Shown one piece after another: positions 1 through 8,676 of a stretch of DNA of 64,000 nucleotides. Source of the stretch: Cupriavidus laharis (GTDB lineage Bacteria > Pseudomonadota > Gammaproteobacteria > Burkholderiales > Burkholderiaceae). The position numbers and the translations under genes are program-made. The first letter of the stretch is position 1. Every line of letters starts with the position of its first letter. Below the pieces are notes generated by a model. The model was not told the DNA's origin. It saw nothing but the letters and a program-made list of their open reading frames with translations, and did no database searches. The stretch is from assembly GCF_914271435.1 (NCBI RefSeq), contig NZ_CAJZAI010000002.1, forward strand, positions 186,001-250,000, read 5' to 3'.

Positions 1-561
1 GCGTCCGCCGGACGCCTGGCATCCACCGCCGAAGTGATCGTGGCCGGCGAAGACGGCCAGCGCCTGCCGCCGGGTGCCACGGGCGAGGTCTGGATCCGGT
101 CGCGGGCCACCATCTCCGGCTACTTCCGCAATCCCGAGGGCACGGCGGCCGAGTTCACCAACGGCTTCTGGAAATCGGGTGATCTCGGCTACGTCGACGA
201 ACAGGGGTTCCTCTACATTGTCGACCGGAAGAAGGACATGATCATCACGGGCGGGTTCAATGTCTATGCGATCGAGGTCGAGGCGGCACTGAACGCCCAT
301 CCGGCGGTTTCCAATTCAACCGTGGTCGGCGTTCCGCATGAGGAATGGGGCGAGGCCGTGCATGCCGAGGTCGTACTCAAGGCTGGCGAGCAGGCAACCG
401 CCGCCGAGCTGATCGACCACGTCAAGGGCATGCTGGGGCGTTACAAGGCGCCGAAGACGGTAGCCTTTGTCGATGCGCTGCCGGTCAGCGCAGTGGGGAA
501 AGTCCTGCGACGGCAGGTGCGGGACAAGTATTGGACGGGCCAGACGCGGCGCGTGTCCTGA
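1..561 (+). CDS. AMP-dependent acyl-CoA synthetase, C-terminal fragment (5' end outside window)
   Basis: The window opens inside this gene and shows only about the last 186 codons, open from base 1. The visible part is the C-terminal lid of an ANL-superfamily acyl-CoA synthetase: the DRKKDMIITGGFNVYAIEVE hinge segment (about 70 residues in) and the terminal SAVGKVLRR segment, whose lysine binds the adenylate. By family it would activate a carboxylate to its CoA thioester with ATP. The substrate cannot be read from this piece. It is convergent with the acyl-CoA dehydrogenase that follows, and a strong hairpin lies between them. It probably belongs to the same catabolic cluster, since two more synthetases lie downstream. 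Confidence 0.9.
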   Translation, partial: ASAGRLASTAEVIVAGEDGQRLPPGATGEVWIRSRATISGYFRNPEGTAAEFTNGFWKSGDLGYVDEQGFLYIVDRKKDMIITGGFNVYAIEVEAALNAHPAVSNSTVVGVPHEEWGEAVHAEVVLKAGEQATAAELIDHVKGMLGRYKAPKTVAFVDALPVSAVGKVLRRQVRDKYWTGQTRRVS

Positions 562-593
562 TTACCCCGGGGCCGGCTCCATACTGCCGGCTT

Positions 594-625
594 GCTCCCC
601 TCTCCCATAAATGGGAGAGGGGAGC
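594..625. terminator. Perfect 15-bp inverted repeat between convergent genes
   Basis: A 15-bp stem (GCTCCCCTCTCCCAT and its exact complement) with a 2-nt AA loop lies between two convergent gene ends. Its position suggests a bidirectional terminator or a dispersed intergenic repeat. There is no strong T-tract on either side. Confidence 0.6.
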
Positions 626-653
626 CAACACTCACAGTATTGACGTCCTGGCG

Positions 654-1796
654 TTATGCAAAAGCCGAGATACCCGTCAGCGCCCGCGAAATCGCCAGTT
701 GCTGGATCTCCGTCGTGCCATCCGGAATCGGGATGATGATCGCCTCGCGCAGGTAGCGCTCGACGTTGAACTCCTTCGTAATGCCGTTCCCGCCATGCAG
801 TTGTACGGCATCGCGGCAAGCACGGACCGCGGCTTCCGTGGCGAAGGCCTTCGCCATCGATGCCTCCATGTCGCAACGGATGCCGGCGTCGATGAGACCG
901 AACACGCGATGGCACATCAGCCGCGACGCATCCAGCAGCATCGCCATGTTGGCAATCTTGGCCGCCACGAGCTGGTGCGCGGCGATGGGCTTGCCGAACT
1001 GCTTGCGATCCTTCGCATAGGCAATCGACTCTTCCAGCGACGCCCGCATCAGCCCGATCGACAGCGTGCCGACGTGGCCTCGCGCCACTTCGAACAGCTT
1101 CATTGTATTCTTCAGGCCCTCGCCTTCCTTGCCGATCAGATTGGTCACCGGTACGCGTACATCCTGGAAGAACAGCTGCGCGGTCGATTGCGAGCCGAGC
1201 GCGATCTTGTCGATATTGCGCGACTCGTAGCCATGCTCCTTGCGGTCCACCAGGATGTGGGACAGGCCACTCTCCGTGCGGCACGTCACCACGACCACAT
1301 CGGAGTACTCCCCGTTCGAGATCCAGGTCTTCTCGCCATTGATGATGTAGTGGTCGCCATCACGCACGGCGCGGGTCTTGAGTTCCGCGACGTTGGAACC
1401 GACGTCGGGCTCGCTGATGGCCACCGAGCTGAAAATCTTGCCGGCCAGTGCATCCGCCATGTACTTGTCGCGCAGTTCCTGCGACGCGCCGGTCAGCAGG
1501 AGAGGCAGGCCGAGATTGATCATCACGGCCAGCGCGATGTCGCACGAGCAGGCCACCAGTTCTTCGAACAGCATGCCTTGCATGGTGAAGGTCAGTCCCA
1601 TGCCGCCCAGTTCGGCGGGAATCGAACAGCCCGGCAGGCCGAACTCGGCGATGCGCTGGGTCAGTTCCCGCATCTTCTCCTTGGGGATGAAGCGGTCGCG
1701 GTATTCACGCGCCACGGGCTTGATCTCGGACTGCAGGAACTTGCGAAAGCTCTCGACCGCAAGGGTCTGGTCTTCGGTAGGCAGTTGGTATGGCAT
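654..1796 (-). CDS. Acyl-CoA dehydrogenase family protein
   Basis: This is a 380-aa flavoprotein of usual acyl-CoA dehydrogenase length. By family it would introduce an alpha,beta double bond into an acyl-CoA, passing electrons to ETF. The start MPYQLPTEDQ was chosen because the open frame upstream runs into the preceding thiolase gene. The ISEPDVGSN and GEKTWISNGEY segments belong to the FAD/substrate domain, and HGGNGITKEFNVER lies near the C-terminus. The position that usually holds the catalytic Glu (EGTSxIQ) reads PDGTTEIQ, so Asp replaces Glu. It is the last gene of a three-gene minus-strand operon, ech - thiolase - acad, with gaps of about 35-45 bp. Confidence 0.93.
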   Translation of the reverse strand: MPYQLPTEDQTLAVESFRKFLQSEIKPVAREYRDRFIPKEKMRELTQRIAEFGLPGCSIPAELGGMGLTFTMQGMLFEELVACSCDIALAVMINLGLPLLLTGASQELRDKYMADALAGKIFSSVAISEPDVGSNVAELKTRAVRDGDHYIINGEKTWISNGEYSDVVVVTCRTESGLSHILVDRKEHGYESRNIDKIALGSQSTAQLFFQDVRVPVTNLIGKEGEGLKNTMKLFEVARGHVGTLSIGLMRASLEESIAYAKDRKQFGKPIAAHQLVAAKIANMAMLLDASRLMCHRVFGLIDAGIRCDMEASMAKAFATEAAVRACRDAVQLHGGNGITKEFNVERYLREAIIIPIPDGTTEIQQLAISRALTGISAFA

Positions 1797-1830
1797 TCGT
1801 TGTCTCTCGGAATCAGTTGCCTGGCCGCGC

Positions 1831-3075
1831 TCAGTCGCGGCCAAGGATCGCAATGTGTTCGGTGGCTTCTTCCACGCGCCACAGGCCGCCGCCGTTGCCC
1901 TGGATGGCAAAACGTGCGCCTTCCACCTGGCGCTTGCCGCAGTTGCCGCGCAGTTGCTCCACCAGTTCGAAGATCTGGCCGATGCCGGTCGCGCCGATCG
2001 GGTGGCCCTTCGATTCCAGGCCGCCCGACGGATTGATCGGCAGCCTGCCGCCCAGCGTGGTCTCGCCGCGTTCGGCCATGGCGCCGCTGTCGCCGGGCTC
2101 GCACAGGCCCAGCGCCTCGACGCACAGCAGTTCGCCGATCGCGGTGGCATCGTGCACTTCCGCCACGTTGATGTCCTGCGGGCCGATGCCGGCCTGCTCG
2201 AAGGCAACCTTGCCCGCCTGGCGGGTACAGCCCAGGTCATGGGCGTCGGCCTCGCGCGCGGAGGCGGATCGCACCACGCTCGCCATCACGCGGATGGCGC
2301 GCTTGCGGTCGAAGCCGTACTTCTTCAGCGCCGACTCCGTGCAGAGGATGGCCGCGGAGGCGCCATCCGAGATCGGCGAGCACATCGGCAGCGTGATCGG
2401 GTACGTGATTGGCGGCGCGGCCAGCACTTCCTCGATGCTCATGGCGTTGCGGTACTGCGAACGCTCGTTGTGCACCGAATGCCCGTGGTTCTTCGACGAC
2501 ACCGCAGCAAGCTGGCGCTGCGTAATGCCGAAGCGCTCCATCAGGCCGCCGCGGCCCAGCGCCGCATACACGTCCATGAACGGGCTGTAGGGCTTCGGTG
2601 ACTGGGACCCGGACGGCGGCACGATGCTCTGGCCCATGGCGGCCAGGTAGTTCTTGTTCTCCTCGAAGGTCTCGATGTCCCAGGCGGACTCGAAGGCCGA
2701 GAACATCTTGGCCTTGTCGCTGTAGAACATCTTCTCCGCGCCCACGGCGATCGCCACATCCGCAGCGCCCGCACGCAGCTGCGTCACGGCCAGGTTGAAC
2801 GCGTGGCTCGACGATGCGCAGGCGCCTTCGATATTGAAGATGGGAATGCTGTCGAAGCCCAGCGGCAGCAGCGCCACCTGGCCACGGATCATGTGCTGGC
2901 CGTCGAAGTGCCCCTGTGTGCAGTTGCCGAAGAACGCAACCTGCACCCACTTGCGGTCGCAGGCCGCGTCTTTCAGGGCGTCTTCCACCGCCCAGGCGGT
3001 GAGCTGCTTGACGGTCTTGTCGGCGTGGCGGCCGAACGGCGTCATGCCGACGCCGACGATATAGATGTTTTCCAT
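1831..3075 (-). CDS. Thiolase family protein (SCP2/SCPx-like acetyl-CoA acyltransferase)
   Basis: This 414-aa protein has the thiolase fold. The N-terminus MENIYIVGVGMTPFGRH is typical of the SCP2-thiolase/lipid-transfer branch, with a nucleophilic Cys near residue 86 in EGACASSSHAF and a catalytic His in KGHPIGATG. The C-terminal segment reads GNGGGLWR, not the CxGGGxG of degradative thiolases, which fits the SCPx-like group. By family it would cleave a 3-ketoacyl-CoA, often a branched one, to a shortened acyl-CoA plus acetyl- or propionyl-CoA. It lies between a crotonase and an acyl-CoA dehydrogenase in one operon, so it probably does the last beta-oxidation step. Confidence 0.9.
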   Translation of the reverse strand: MENIYIVGVGMTPFGRHADKTVKQLTAWAVEDALKDAACDRKWVQVAFFGNCTQGHFDGQHMIRGQVALLPLGFDSIPIFNIEGACASSSHAFNLAVTQLRAGAADVAIAVGAEKMFYSDKAKMFSAFESAWDIETFEENKNYLAAMGQSIVPPSGSQSPKPYSPFMDVYAALGRGGLMERFGITQRQLAAVSSKNHGHSVHNERSQYRNAMSIEEVLAAPPITYPITLPMCSPISDGASAAILCTESALKKYGFDRKRAIRVMASVVRSASAREADAHDLGCTRQAGKVAFEQAGIGPQDINVAEVHDATAIGELLCVEALGLCEPGDSGAMAERGETTLGGRLPINPSGGLESKGHPIGATGIGQIFELVEQLRGNCGKRQVEGARFAIQGNGGGLWRVEEATEHIAILGRD

Positions 3076-3117
3076 GCTGGTTCTGGTTGATGTCGGTCCT
3101 GAGATCGGCCCTGGAGA

Positions 3118-3891
3118 TCAGTAGCCCTTGAACTGCGGCTCGCGCTTTTCGACGAAGGCGGCCAGGCCTTCCTTCACGTCGTACGAGCGCTGGTGGTTGC
3201 GCAGCTCGAACAGCTCATGGCGCAGCGCGTCGGCAGCGGTCTTGTCGGCGGCCTCGTTGGCCACGCGTTTCATGCGCGCCAGTACCAGCGGGCTTTTCTT
3301 GGCCAGCTTCTCGGCCAGCGCCTGCGCGCGGTCGCGCAGTTCGGCGTCCGGCAGCACTTCGTTGACGAGCCCGTACTGCTTCATTTCCGCCGCGCTCAGT
3401 GCGTCGCCCGTGAACAGCAGGTAGCGGGCCACGTTGACCGGCACCTTGCGCGGCAGGATGGCGGCGCCACCCGCGCCCGGGAACACGCCGAAGTTCGAGT
3501 GGGCATCGCCGAGGCGGGCCGATTCGGCGGCCAGCACAAGGTCGCATGCCATCACCACTTCCAGCCCGCCGGCCAGCGCCAGGCCGTTCACGGCGGCGAT
3601 CAGCGGCTTGGGGAACGCACGCACCGTGTCGAAGAAGTCGACGATGCGGTCCAGGAAGTCCTTCTCGCCGGGCACCTGCTGGTCAGCCTGCGATTCCTTC
3701 AGGTCGGCGCCGGCGCAGAATGCGCGGCCGCTGCCGGTAATCACCACCACGCGGATGGCGGGGTCGTCGCGCCATTCGCCGAGCTTTGCGGCGATGCCGG
3801 CAACCATTTCACTGTTCAGGCTGTTCATCGCTGCCGGCCGATCCATCGTCAGCCAGCCGACTGCGCCGGCCACTGCATGGGTATAGCTCAT
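3118..3891 (-). CDS. Enoyl-CoA hydratase/isomerase (crotonase) family protein
   Basis: This is a 257-aa crotonase. The start MSYTHAVAG is supported by AGGAAACAG just upstream; the frame is open further but without a better start. The oxyanion-hole segments GRAFCAGADLKES and ALAGGLEVVM are present. The usual second catalytic glutamate segment (PExxLGxxPGAGG) reads AHSNFGVFPGAGG, so one of the two hydratase glutamates appears to be missing. It could therefore be a hydratase variant or another crotonase activity. It is the first gene of the operon ech - thiolase - acad and is divergent from the LuxR regulator. Confidence 0.9.
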   Translation of the reverse strand: MSYTHAVAGAVGWLTMDRPAAMNSLNSEMVAGIAAKLGEWRDDPAIRVVVITGSGRAFCAGADLKESQADQQVPGEKDFLDRIVDFFDTVRAFPKPLIAAVNGLALAGGLEVVMACDLVLAAESARLGDAHSNFGVFPGAGGAAILPRKVPVNVARYLLFTGDALSAAEMKQYGLVNEVLPDAELRDRAQALAEKLAKKSPLVLARMKRVANEAADKTAADALRHELFELRNHQRSYDVKEGLAAFVEKREPQFKGY

Positions 3892-3968
3892 CTGTTTCCT
3901 CCTGATTTCGACGGATGTTCGTGATGCATTGCGTCGTGTAAAGTTAGTCGCCACGCCGCTGCCAATCA

Positions 3969-3985
3969 CCCCTCATCGCGAGGGC
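3969..3985. promoter_or_regulatory. Palindromic operator candidate, site A (CCCCTC-N5-GAGGGC)
   Basis: The palindrome CCCCTC-ATCGC-GAGGGC lies between the divergent crotonase (86 bp from its start) and LuxR genes (about 112 bp). It matches the perfect sites at 10365 and 13475, with the same 5-bp spacer. It is a candidate binding site of the LuxR regulator, including for its own gene. Confidence 0.6.
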
Positions 3986-4088
3986 GCCCCCCTGATTGAC
4001 AGGACCCGTGGCTTGTGACATATGCACGGACGGGCTCCGCCCGGGCCTCGCCACCGCGGGCGACCACACGGTTTTCACAGGTGCTGCC

Positions 4089-6779
4089 TTGACGACAAAT
4101 TTCACCCATCTGCTGGCCTCCACCCGTTTCACACCGCCCCGCATCGGCGCGAAGTACGTGCCGCGCACGCGGCTGCTGGCATTGCTGGAGCAGGCACAGC
4201 AGAGCAGGCTGACGCTGGTCACGGGCAGCGCAGGCTATGGGAAGACGACCCTGCTGGCGCAGTGGCGGCAGAAGCTGCAATCGGCCGGGGCCAACGTGGC
4301 GTGGTTGTCGCTGACGCCGGACGAGAAGGGATTTGCCGAGTTCTGCCAGGCCTTCCTGGCCGCCATCGAGCGGGTCGGCATCGCCGTGGATATCGATATC
4401 GCCCCGGAAGGCAGCAATGCCCGGATGACCGACGCCGCCGTGGCGTCGATCGTCGACCGCACGGCCGAACAGGCCGAGGAAACCTACGTGATCCTTGACG
4501 ACTACCACCACGTCGAGAACCCGTGGGCGCACAAGTTCCTGCAGAAGCTGCTGGACCACTGCCCCGACAACCTGCACGTGGTCATCGCCTCGCGCGTGGC
4601 GCCGCCGCTGGGGCTGAGCCGGCTGCGCGTGATGAACCAGATCGTCGAGATCGACGCCGCCGAACTGCCCTTCAGCCTGGCCGAGACGCGAGCCTTTCTC
4701 GACAGCAACCTCGGCCGAGACAAGCTCAATGCGGACGAATTGCACCTGATCGACGAGCTGGCCGGTGGCTGGCCGTCGTGCCTGCAGCTCATCACCATCA
4801 TGCTGAAGAACCGGCCCGAGTCGCGCGAGCGGCTGCGCGACCTGGTCTGGCAGTCGGTCGACCTGCAGGCCTACCTCAGCGAAGAAGTCATGGCCCAGCT
4901 GCCGCCGGAACTGGCGCAGTTTTCCGAGGCGCTGTCGGTCTTCCGGCGGTTCAATGCCGAGCTGGCCGAGGCCGTGACCGGCGACGCGCAGGCGGCCGAA
5001 CTGCTGCGCCGCATGGAAAGCGAGAACCTGCTGATCGTGCGCATCGAGTCCGACGACCGCACGCCCTGGTACCGCTTCCATCCGCTGTTCGGCGAATACC
5101 TCGCGACACGGCTGCGCAAGCGTGGCAAGGCCGCCGTGGCCGAGCTGCACCGGCGCGGCAGCCGCTGGTTCGCCGACAACGGGCTGCTGGCCGAAGCCGT
5201 GCGCCACGCCGCACTGGGCGGTGACGTGGAGTTCGCTGCGCAGGTGATCGAGCAGGCCGCGCCGGCCACATGGAACCTGGCCTACCTGAGCCCGGTCCTG
5301 CATCTGCTGGAGCGCTTGCCCGAAGAGGCGCTCGTGAAGCACCAGCGGCTGTTCTACCTGGCCTGCCTGACGGTGGCCCTGACCGCGCAGCCGGCACGTG
5401 CGCGCCGGTTGCTCACGCACCTTCACGCAAGCGGTGCGCACGCCGAGCCCGCCATTGCCGCCATGCCCGCGCTGATCGAAGCGGCCATTGCCCACCAGGA
5501 GGACGACACCGGCCGGATCATCGAACTGCTGGAGCCGCGCTTGGGCGATTCTCTCGAAAATCCGTTCCAGCGCTATGTGCTGCAGGCCGAACTGGCTTCC
5601 GGCTACGCCGCGGCCGGTCGCTATGCCGACGCCCGCCGCCTGCTAGACAACCACCCGATCCAGGCCTCGGACCGCAACAACGACATGGCGCTGGTGGCCG
5701 AGGCCACCCGAATCCAGTGCCAGCTGCTCGCGGGCGATGTGCGCGAGGCAGGCAAATTCGGCACGCCGGTACTGGCCCGCGCGATCAAGGCAAACGGGCC
5801 GCATTCGATCAGCGCCAATCTCTGCGCTTCGCTGCTGGCCGATGCGTACTATGAACTCGACCGCATCGACGATGCGCGTGAAACGCTCGCGAACCGGCTC
5901 GGCCTGCTTCATGCCTCCGCGCCGGACGTCATGGTTCGCGCCTCGCTTACCCGCGCGCGGCTCGACCTGCTGCAGGAAGGTCCCGACACGGCGCTGACGT
6001 TCATGGAACAGCAGACGGCGCACCTGCGCAGCCTGGGGCAGCATCGCGCCGTGGCGCATATGCTGGTCGAGCAGGTCAAGCTCCATCTGCGGCGCGGCCA
6101 GGCTGACCGGGCCGCGGAACTGTCAGCCTCGCTCGACGAGATGGCCCGGACCTTCGGCACAAGCCAGGGCTACCTGGCCAATATTCCGGCCCTGGCGGCA
6201 CTGGCGCGCGGGTACCTGCTGCGTGCCACCGCGCCGGAGCAGGCGCTGGACGCGCTGGAAGTCACGCGCGCCCACGGCATGGCCTGCAACCGGGGGCGGC
6301 AGCTGGCGCTAGCCGACCTGCTGGCCGCCACGATGCTCGATCAACTGGGGCGCGCCGACGAGGCGCTGGAGACCTTTGTACGAGCGCTCGGCGACGGCGA
6401 ACGACGCGGTCTGATACGCACCTTCATCGACGAAGGCGCGCCGGTTGCCGCGCTGCTGACACGCTTCATCGGCACGCGCAAGGCCGACGAACCGCTGCTG
6501 CGCTATGCGCGCGACCTGCTCGGCCGCATGCCGGAGAGCGAGGAGGCATCCGCCGCCCGGCGCCGCGGCGGCCCGAAGGCGAATGTCGCCCTGACCCAGC
6601 GGGAACTGGAAATCCTGGCGCTGGTCGCGCAGGCGATGTCGAACAAGCGGATCGCGCTGACCCTCAACATCACGGTCGAAACCGTGAAATGGAACCTGCG
6701 CAACATCTTCGCCAAGCTGGGCGTATCGAGCCGCTACCACGCCATGGTGTGGGCGCGGGAGCAGGCCCTGATTTCCTGA
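4089..6779 (+). CDS. MalT-like LuxR family transcriptional regulator (large ATP-binding)
   Basis: This regulator of about 896 aa has the MalT/LAL architecture. It has an N-terminal P-loop ATPase with Walker A GSAGYGKTT near residue 43 and an acidic ILDDYHHV segment near residue 135. A long helical TPR-like middle follows, then a C-terminal LuxR helix-turn-helix (LTQRELEILALVAQ ... NKRIALTLNITVETVKWNLRNIFAKLGV). Such proteins are usually ATP- and ligand-dependent activators. No ATG lies near the N-terminus. TTG at 4089, preceded by AGGTG, is preferred; TTG at 3996 or GTG at 4008 would lengthen it. It lies inside the acyl-CoA cluster and is the likely regulator of the CCCCCTC-N5-GAGGGGG promoters. 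Confidence 0.92.
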   Translation: MTTNFTHLLASTRFTPPRIGAKYVPRTRLLALLEQAQQSRLTLVTGSAGYGKTTLLAQWRQKLQSAGANVAWLSLTPDEKGFAEFCQAFLAAIERVGIAVDIDIAPEGSNARMTDAAVASIVDRTAEQAEETYVILDDYHHVENPWAHKFLQKLLDHCPDNLHVVIASRVAPPLGLSRLRVMNQIVEIDAAELPFSLAETRAFLDSNLGRDKLNADELHLIDELAGGWPSCLQLITIMLKNRPESRERLRDLVWQSVDLQAYLSEEVMAQLPPELAQFSEALSVFRRFNAELAEAVTGDAQAAELLRRMESENLLIVRIESDDRTPWYRFHPLFGEYLATRLRKRGKAAVAELHRRGSRWFADNGLLAEAVRHAALGGDVEFAAQVIEQAAPATWNLAYLSPVLHLLERLPEEALVKHQRLFYLACLTVALTAQPARARRLLTHLHASGAHAEPAIAAMPALIEAAIAHQEDDTGRIIELLEPRLGDSLENPFQRYVLQAELASGYAAAGRYADARRLLDNHPIQASDRNNDMALVAEATRIQCQLLAGDVREAGKFGTPVLARAIKANGPHSISANLCASLLADAYYELDRIDDARETLANRLGLLHASAPDVMVRASLTRARLDLLQEGPDTALTFMEQQTAHLRSLGQHRAVAHMLVEQVKLHLRRGQADRAAELSASLDEMARTFGTSQGYLANIPALAALARGYLLRATAPEQALDALEVTRAHGMACNRGRQLALADLLAATMLDQLGRADEALETFVRALGDGERRGLIRTFIDEGAPVAALLTRFIGTRKADEPLLRYARDLLGRMPESEEASAARRRGGPKANVALTQRELEILALVAQAMSNKRIALTLNITVETVKWNLRNIFAKLGVSSRYHAMVWAREQALIS

Positions 6780-6813
6780 AGTCCGGCGCTGCAGTCCGGC
6801 AGATACTCGCGGT

Positions 6814-7845
6814 TCAGTTCACCGCCTGAGCCTGCGGGAAGGACCACGCTCCGCTCAGCACATCGGGCCGCGCGCGGTAGAGCCGCACCAGGTAGTTCCA
6901 GCCCGCCATGGTCGGCAGGCAATTGGGTATCTGCCCGTTGCAGTCGCCGAACTGGACGGTCACCGTGCCGTCTGCATTGCGTTTCGCCGTCAGGTTGTTC
7001 AGCGAATAGGCATGCAGGCTGTTCGGCTCGAAGTAGCCCCTGGCGTTGTAGACGCTGATGGACCAGAAGCCGTCCACAGGCACCTTCCCCACCGTCATGC
7101 GGTAGACAGTCTTGCCGTCGTTGCGGGCCGGGGTGATAGGCAGGTAGAACGTATCCCTCTCCGGAATGCCGCCCCAGCCCATGGCGGTGCCGATCATGTG
7201 CCGCACCGGGTCCACCTGCTCGCGGGTGCCGAACATCCGGTGCGTGTCCGACAGCGTGGTGTTCATCGCCAGCAGGGCTTCGCGGATCTTGTTCCGCCCC
7301 GCCGGGTCCCAGTCCGGCACGTCAAAGCTGCCCGCCCCCTTCGTGCTGACCTGGATCCGGTCCTGCAGCGCCCGTGCCGCGTCCATGTCGGCCGCATCTT
7401 CCGGGTTGGCCAGGATGCGCACGGCAATCATCACGTAGCGCGTTCCCATCTGCTCGCGCGTAAACGTATGCGGCCCCGGCGCATAGATGACCGTGCGCGT
7501 GAAATGATCCTGGTCGATCGCCTGCAGCGACAGGTAGCGGCCGCCCGCATCGGGCAGCGTCACGGTCACGGGACCTGCCTGCAGGTCGAAGATGGCGGTC
7601 GAGTAGAGCGTGTCGCGGTTGGGGCGTACGACGCCCTGCTTGTCGAGCTCTGCCATCGCGCGCCGGTGGACGAAGCGGCCGAAGGCGCCACGCTTCACCA
7701 CCGCGGAAAAGTAGGTATCGGTCTCCGCGCGGATGTAGTTGTCGGCGGTGACGGGCACCGTGGCCGCCGAAGCGGCCGCGCCGTGCACCATGAGGCTGGC
7801 CACGGCGCACAGCGCCACGGCATGTCGTTGCAGCTTGCAGATCAT
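6814..7845 (-). CDS. Exported DUF1254/DUF1214 domain protein
   Basis: This is a 343-aa protein. The start MICKLQRHAVALCAVASLMV gives a Sec signal peptide, and GGAAGGAGAG precedes it. The mature part has the DUF1254-like N-terminal half (PNRDTLYSTAIFDLQ, GRYLSLQAIDQD) and the DUF1214-like C-terminal half (DGFWSISVYNARGYF, PNCLPTMAGWNYLVRLYRA). The biochemical function of this family is not established to my knowledge. It is predicted to be periplasmic, which is unusual among intracellular acyl-CoA enzymes. It is third in a minus-strand operon after a CoA ligase and an SDR. A longer paralogue lies at 11949. Confidence 0.88.
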   Translation of the reverse strand: MICKLQRHAVALCAVASLMVHGAAASAATVPVTADNYIRAETDTYFSAVVKRGAFGRFVHRRAMAELDKQGVVRPNRDTLYSTAIFDLQAGPVTVTLPDAGGRYLSLQAIDQDHFTRTVIYAPGPHTFTREQMGTRYVMIAVRILANPEDAADMDAARALQDRIQVSTKGAGSFDVPDWDPAGRNKIREALLAMNTTLSDTHRMFGTREQVDPVRHMIGTAMGWGGIPERDTFYLPITPARNDGKTVYRMTVGKVPVDGFWSISVYNARGYFEPNSLHAYSLNNLTAKRNADGTVTVQFGDCNGQIPNCLPTMAGWNYLVRLYRARPDVLSGAWSFPQAQAVN

Positions 7846-7891
7846 GCAGACTCTCCTTCCAGTGGTTTGCTCGTGCGGCCGTCCCCGGGGG

Positions 7892-8638
7892 CTAGCGGGT
7901 GCCGCAGTCGATATCGATGTTGTTGGCGTTGAGGTAAGGGTTCTCGACGATGTGGCGCACCAGCGCGGCAAATTCGTCCGCCTGGCCCATGCGGCGCGGG
8001 AACAGCATCTTGTCGATCAGGCCGTCGGACACCTTCTGCGGCATGCCCGCCGACATGCCGGTCTCGAACAGGCCCGGCGAAATCGCCATGACGCGAATGC
8101 CATGCTCGGCGAGATCGCGCGCGACCGGCAGCATCATGCCGATCACGCCGGCCTTGGTCGCACTGTACGCCGCCTGCCCCATCTGGCCAGCCTTGGCCGC
8201 TCCGGAGGCGGTGCTGATGATCACACCGCGCTCGCCCGTGGGGCCCGCTTCATTGGCCGACATCGCCAGCGCCGCGTAGCGGATCATGTTGAAGGTGCCG
8301 GTCAGGTTCACGCCGATCACGCGGTTCCACAGATCGGTGGGAAAGAGCTGGCCCTTCGACAGCGTTTTGCACGGCCCCAGCACGCCTGCGCAATTGACCG
8401 ATACATGCAGCGCGCCATGCCTGGCCAGCACCGCATCAATACCGGCCTTGACGCTGGCCTCGTCCGCCACGTCGACCGCGACGCCCGTCATGTCCGCTCC
8501 CATCGCTTCGGCCAGCCGGCCCGCATCCAGGTCGAAGCCCACTACCTTCGCGCCCGCGGCGGCAAGCGCCTTGCAAGTGGCGAGGCCCAGCCCCGACGCC
8601 GCGCCCGTGACGACGGCAACCTTGTCCTGCAGATCCAT
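7892..8638 (-). CDS. Short-chain dehydrogenase, HSD10 / type-2 3-hydroxyacyl-CoA dehydrogenase-like
   Basis: This 248-aa classical SDR has the NAD-binding motif TGAASGLG near residue 11, an NCAG motif, and the catalytic Ser...YSATK set in TASGAAKAGQMGQAAYSATK. The pattern and the end (LNANNIDIDCGTR) resemble type-2 3-hydroxyacyl-CoA dehydrogenases (HSD17B10 group), which oxidise 3-hydroxy-2-methylacyl-CoAs among others. AGGTAGG lies upstream of the start. The gene is between a CoA ligase and a DUF1254 gene on the same strand. Inferred role: the 3-hydroxyacyl-CoA to 3-ketoacyl-CoA step of the cluster's beta-oxidation. Confidence 0.9.
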   Translation of the reverse strand: MDLQDKVAVVTGAASGLGLATCKALAAAGAKVVGFDLDAGRLAEAMGADMTGVAVDVADEASVKAGIDAVLARHGALHVSVNCAGVLGPCKTLSKGQLFPTDLWNRVIGVNLTGTFNMIRYAALAMSANEAGPTGERGVIISTASGAAKAGQMGQAAYSATKAGVIGMMLPVARDLAEHGIRVMAISPGLFETGMSAGMPQKVSDGLIDKMLFPRRMGQADEFAALVRHIVENPYLNANNIDIDCGTR

Positions 8639-8676
8639 TTCGTACCTACCTTTCCTGTTGATGATGTTCACCGATG

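Noticed and set aside
594..625. CCCCTC/GAGGGG arms resembling a further copy of the acyl-CoA cluster operator
   Set aside because: The arms extend into a perfect 15-bp stem with a 2-nt loop between convergent gene ends; the 5-bp spacer pattern is absent, so a terminator or intergenic repeat is more likely.
3966..5495. 509-codon minus-strand frame opposite the LuxR gene
   Set aside because: The plus-strand frame has clear Walker and HTH motifs; the minus frame is a codon-bias shadow.
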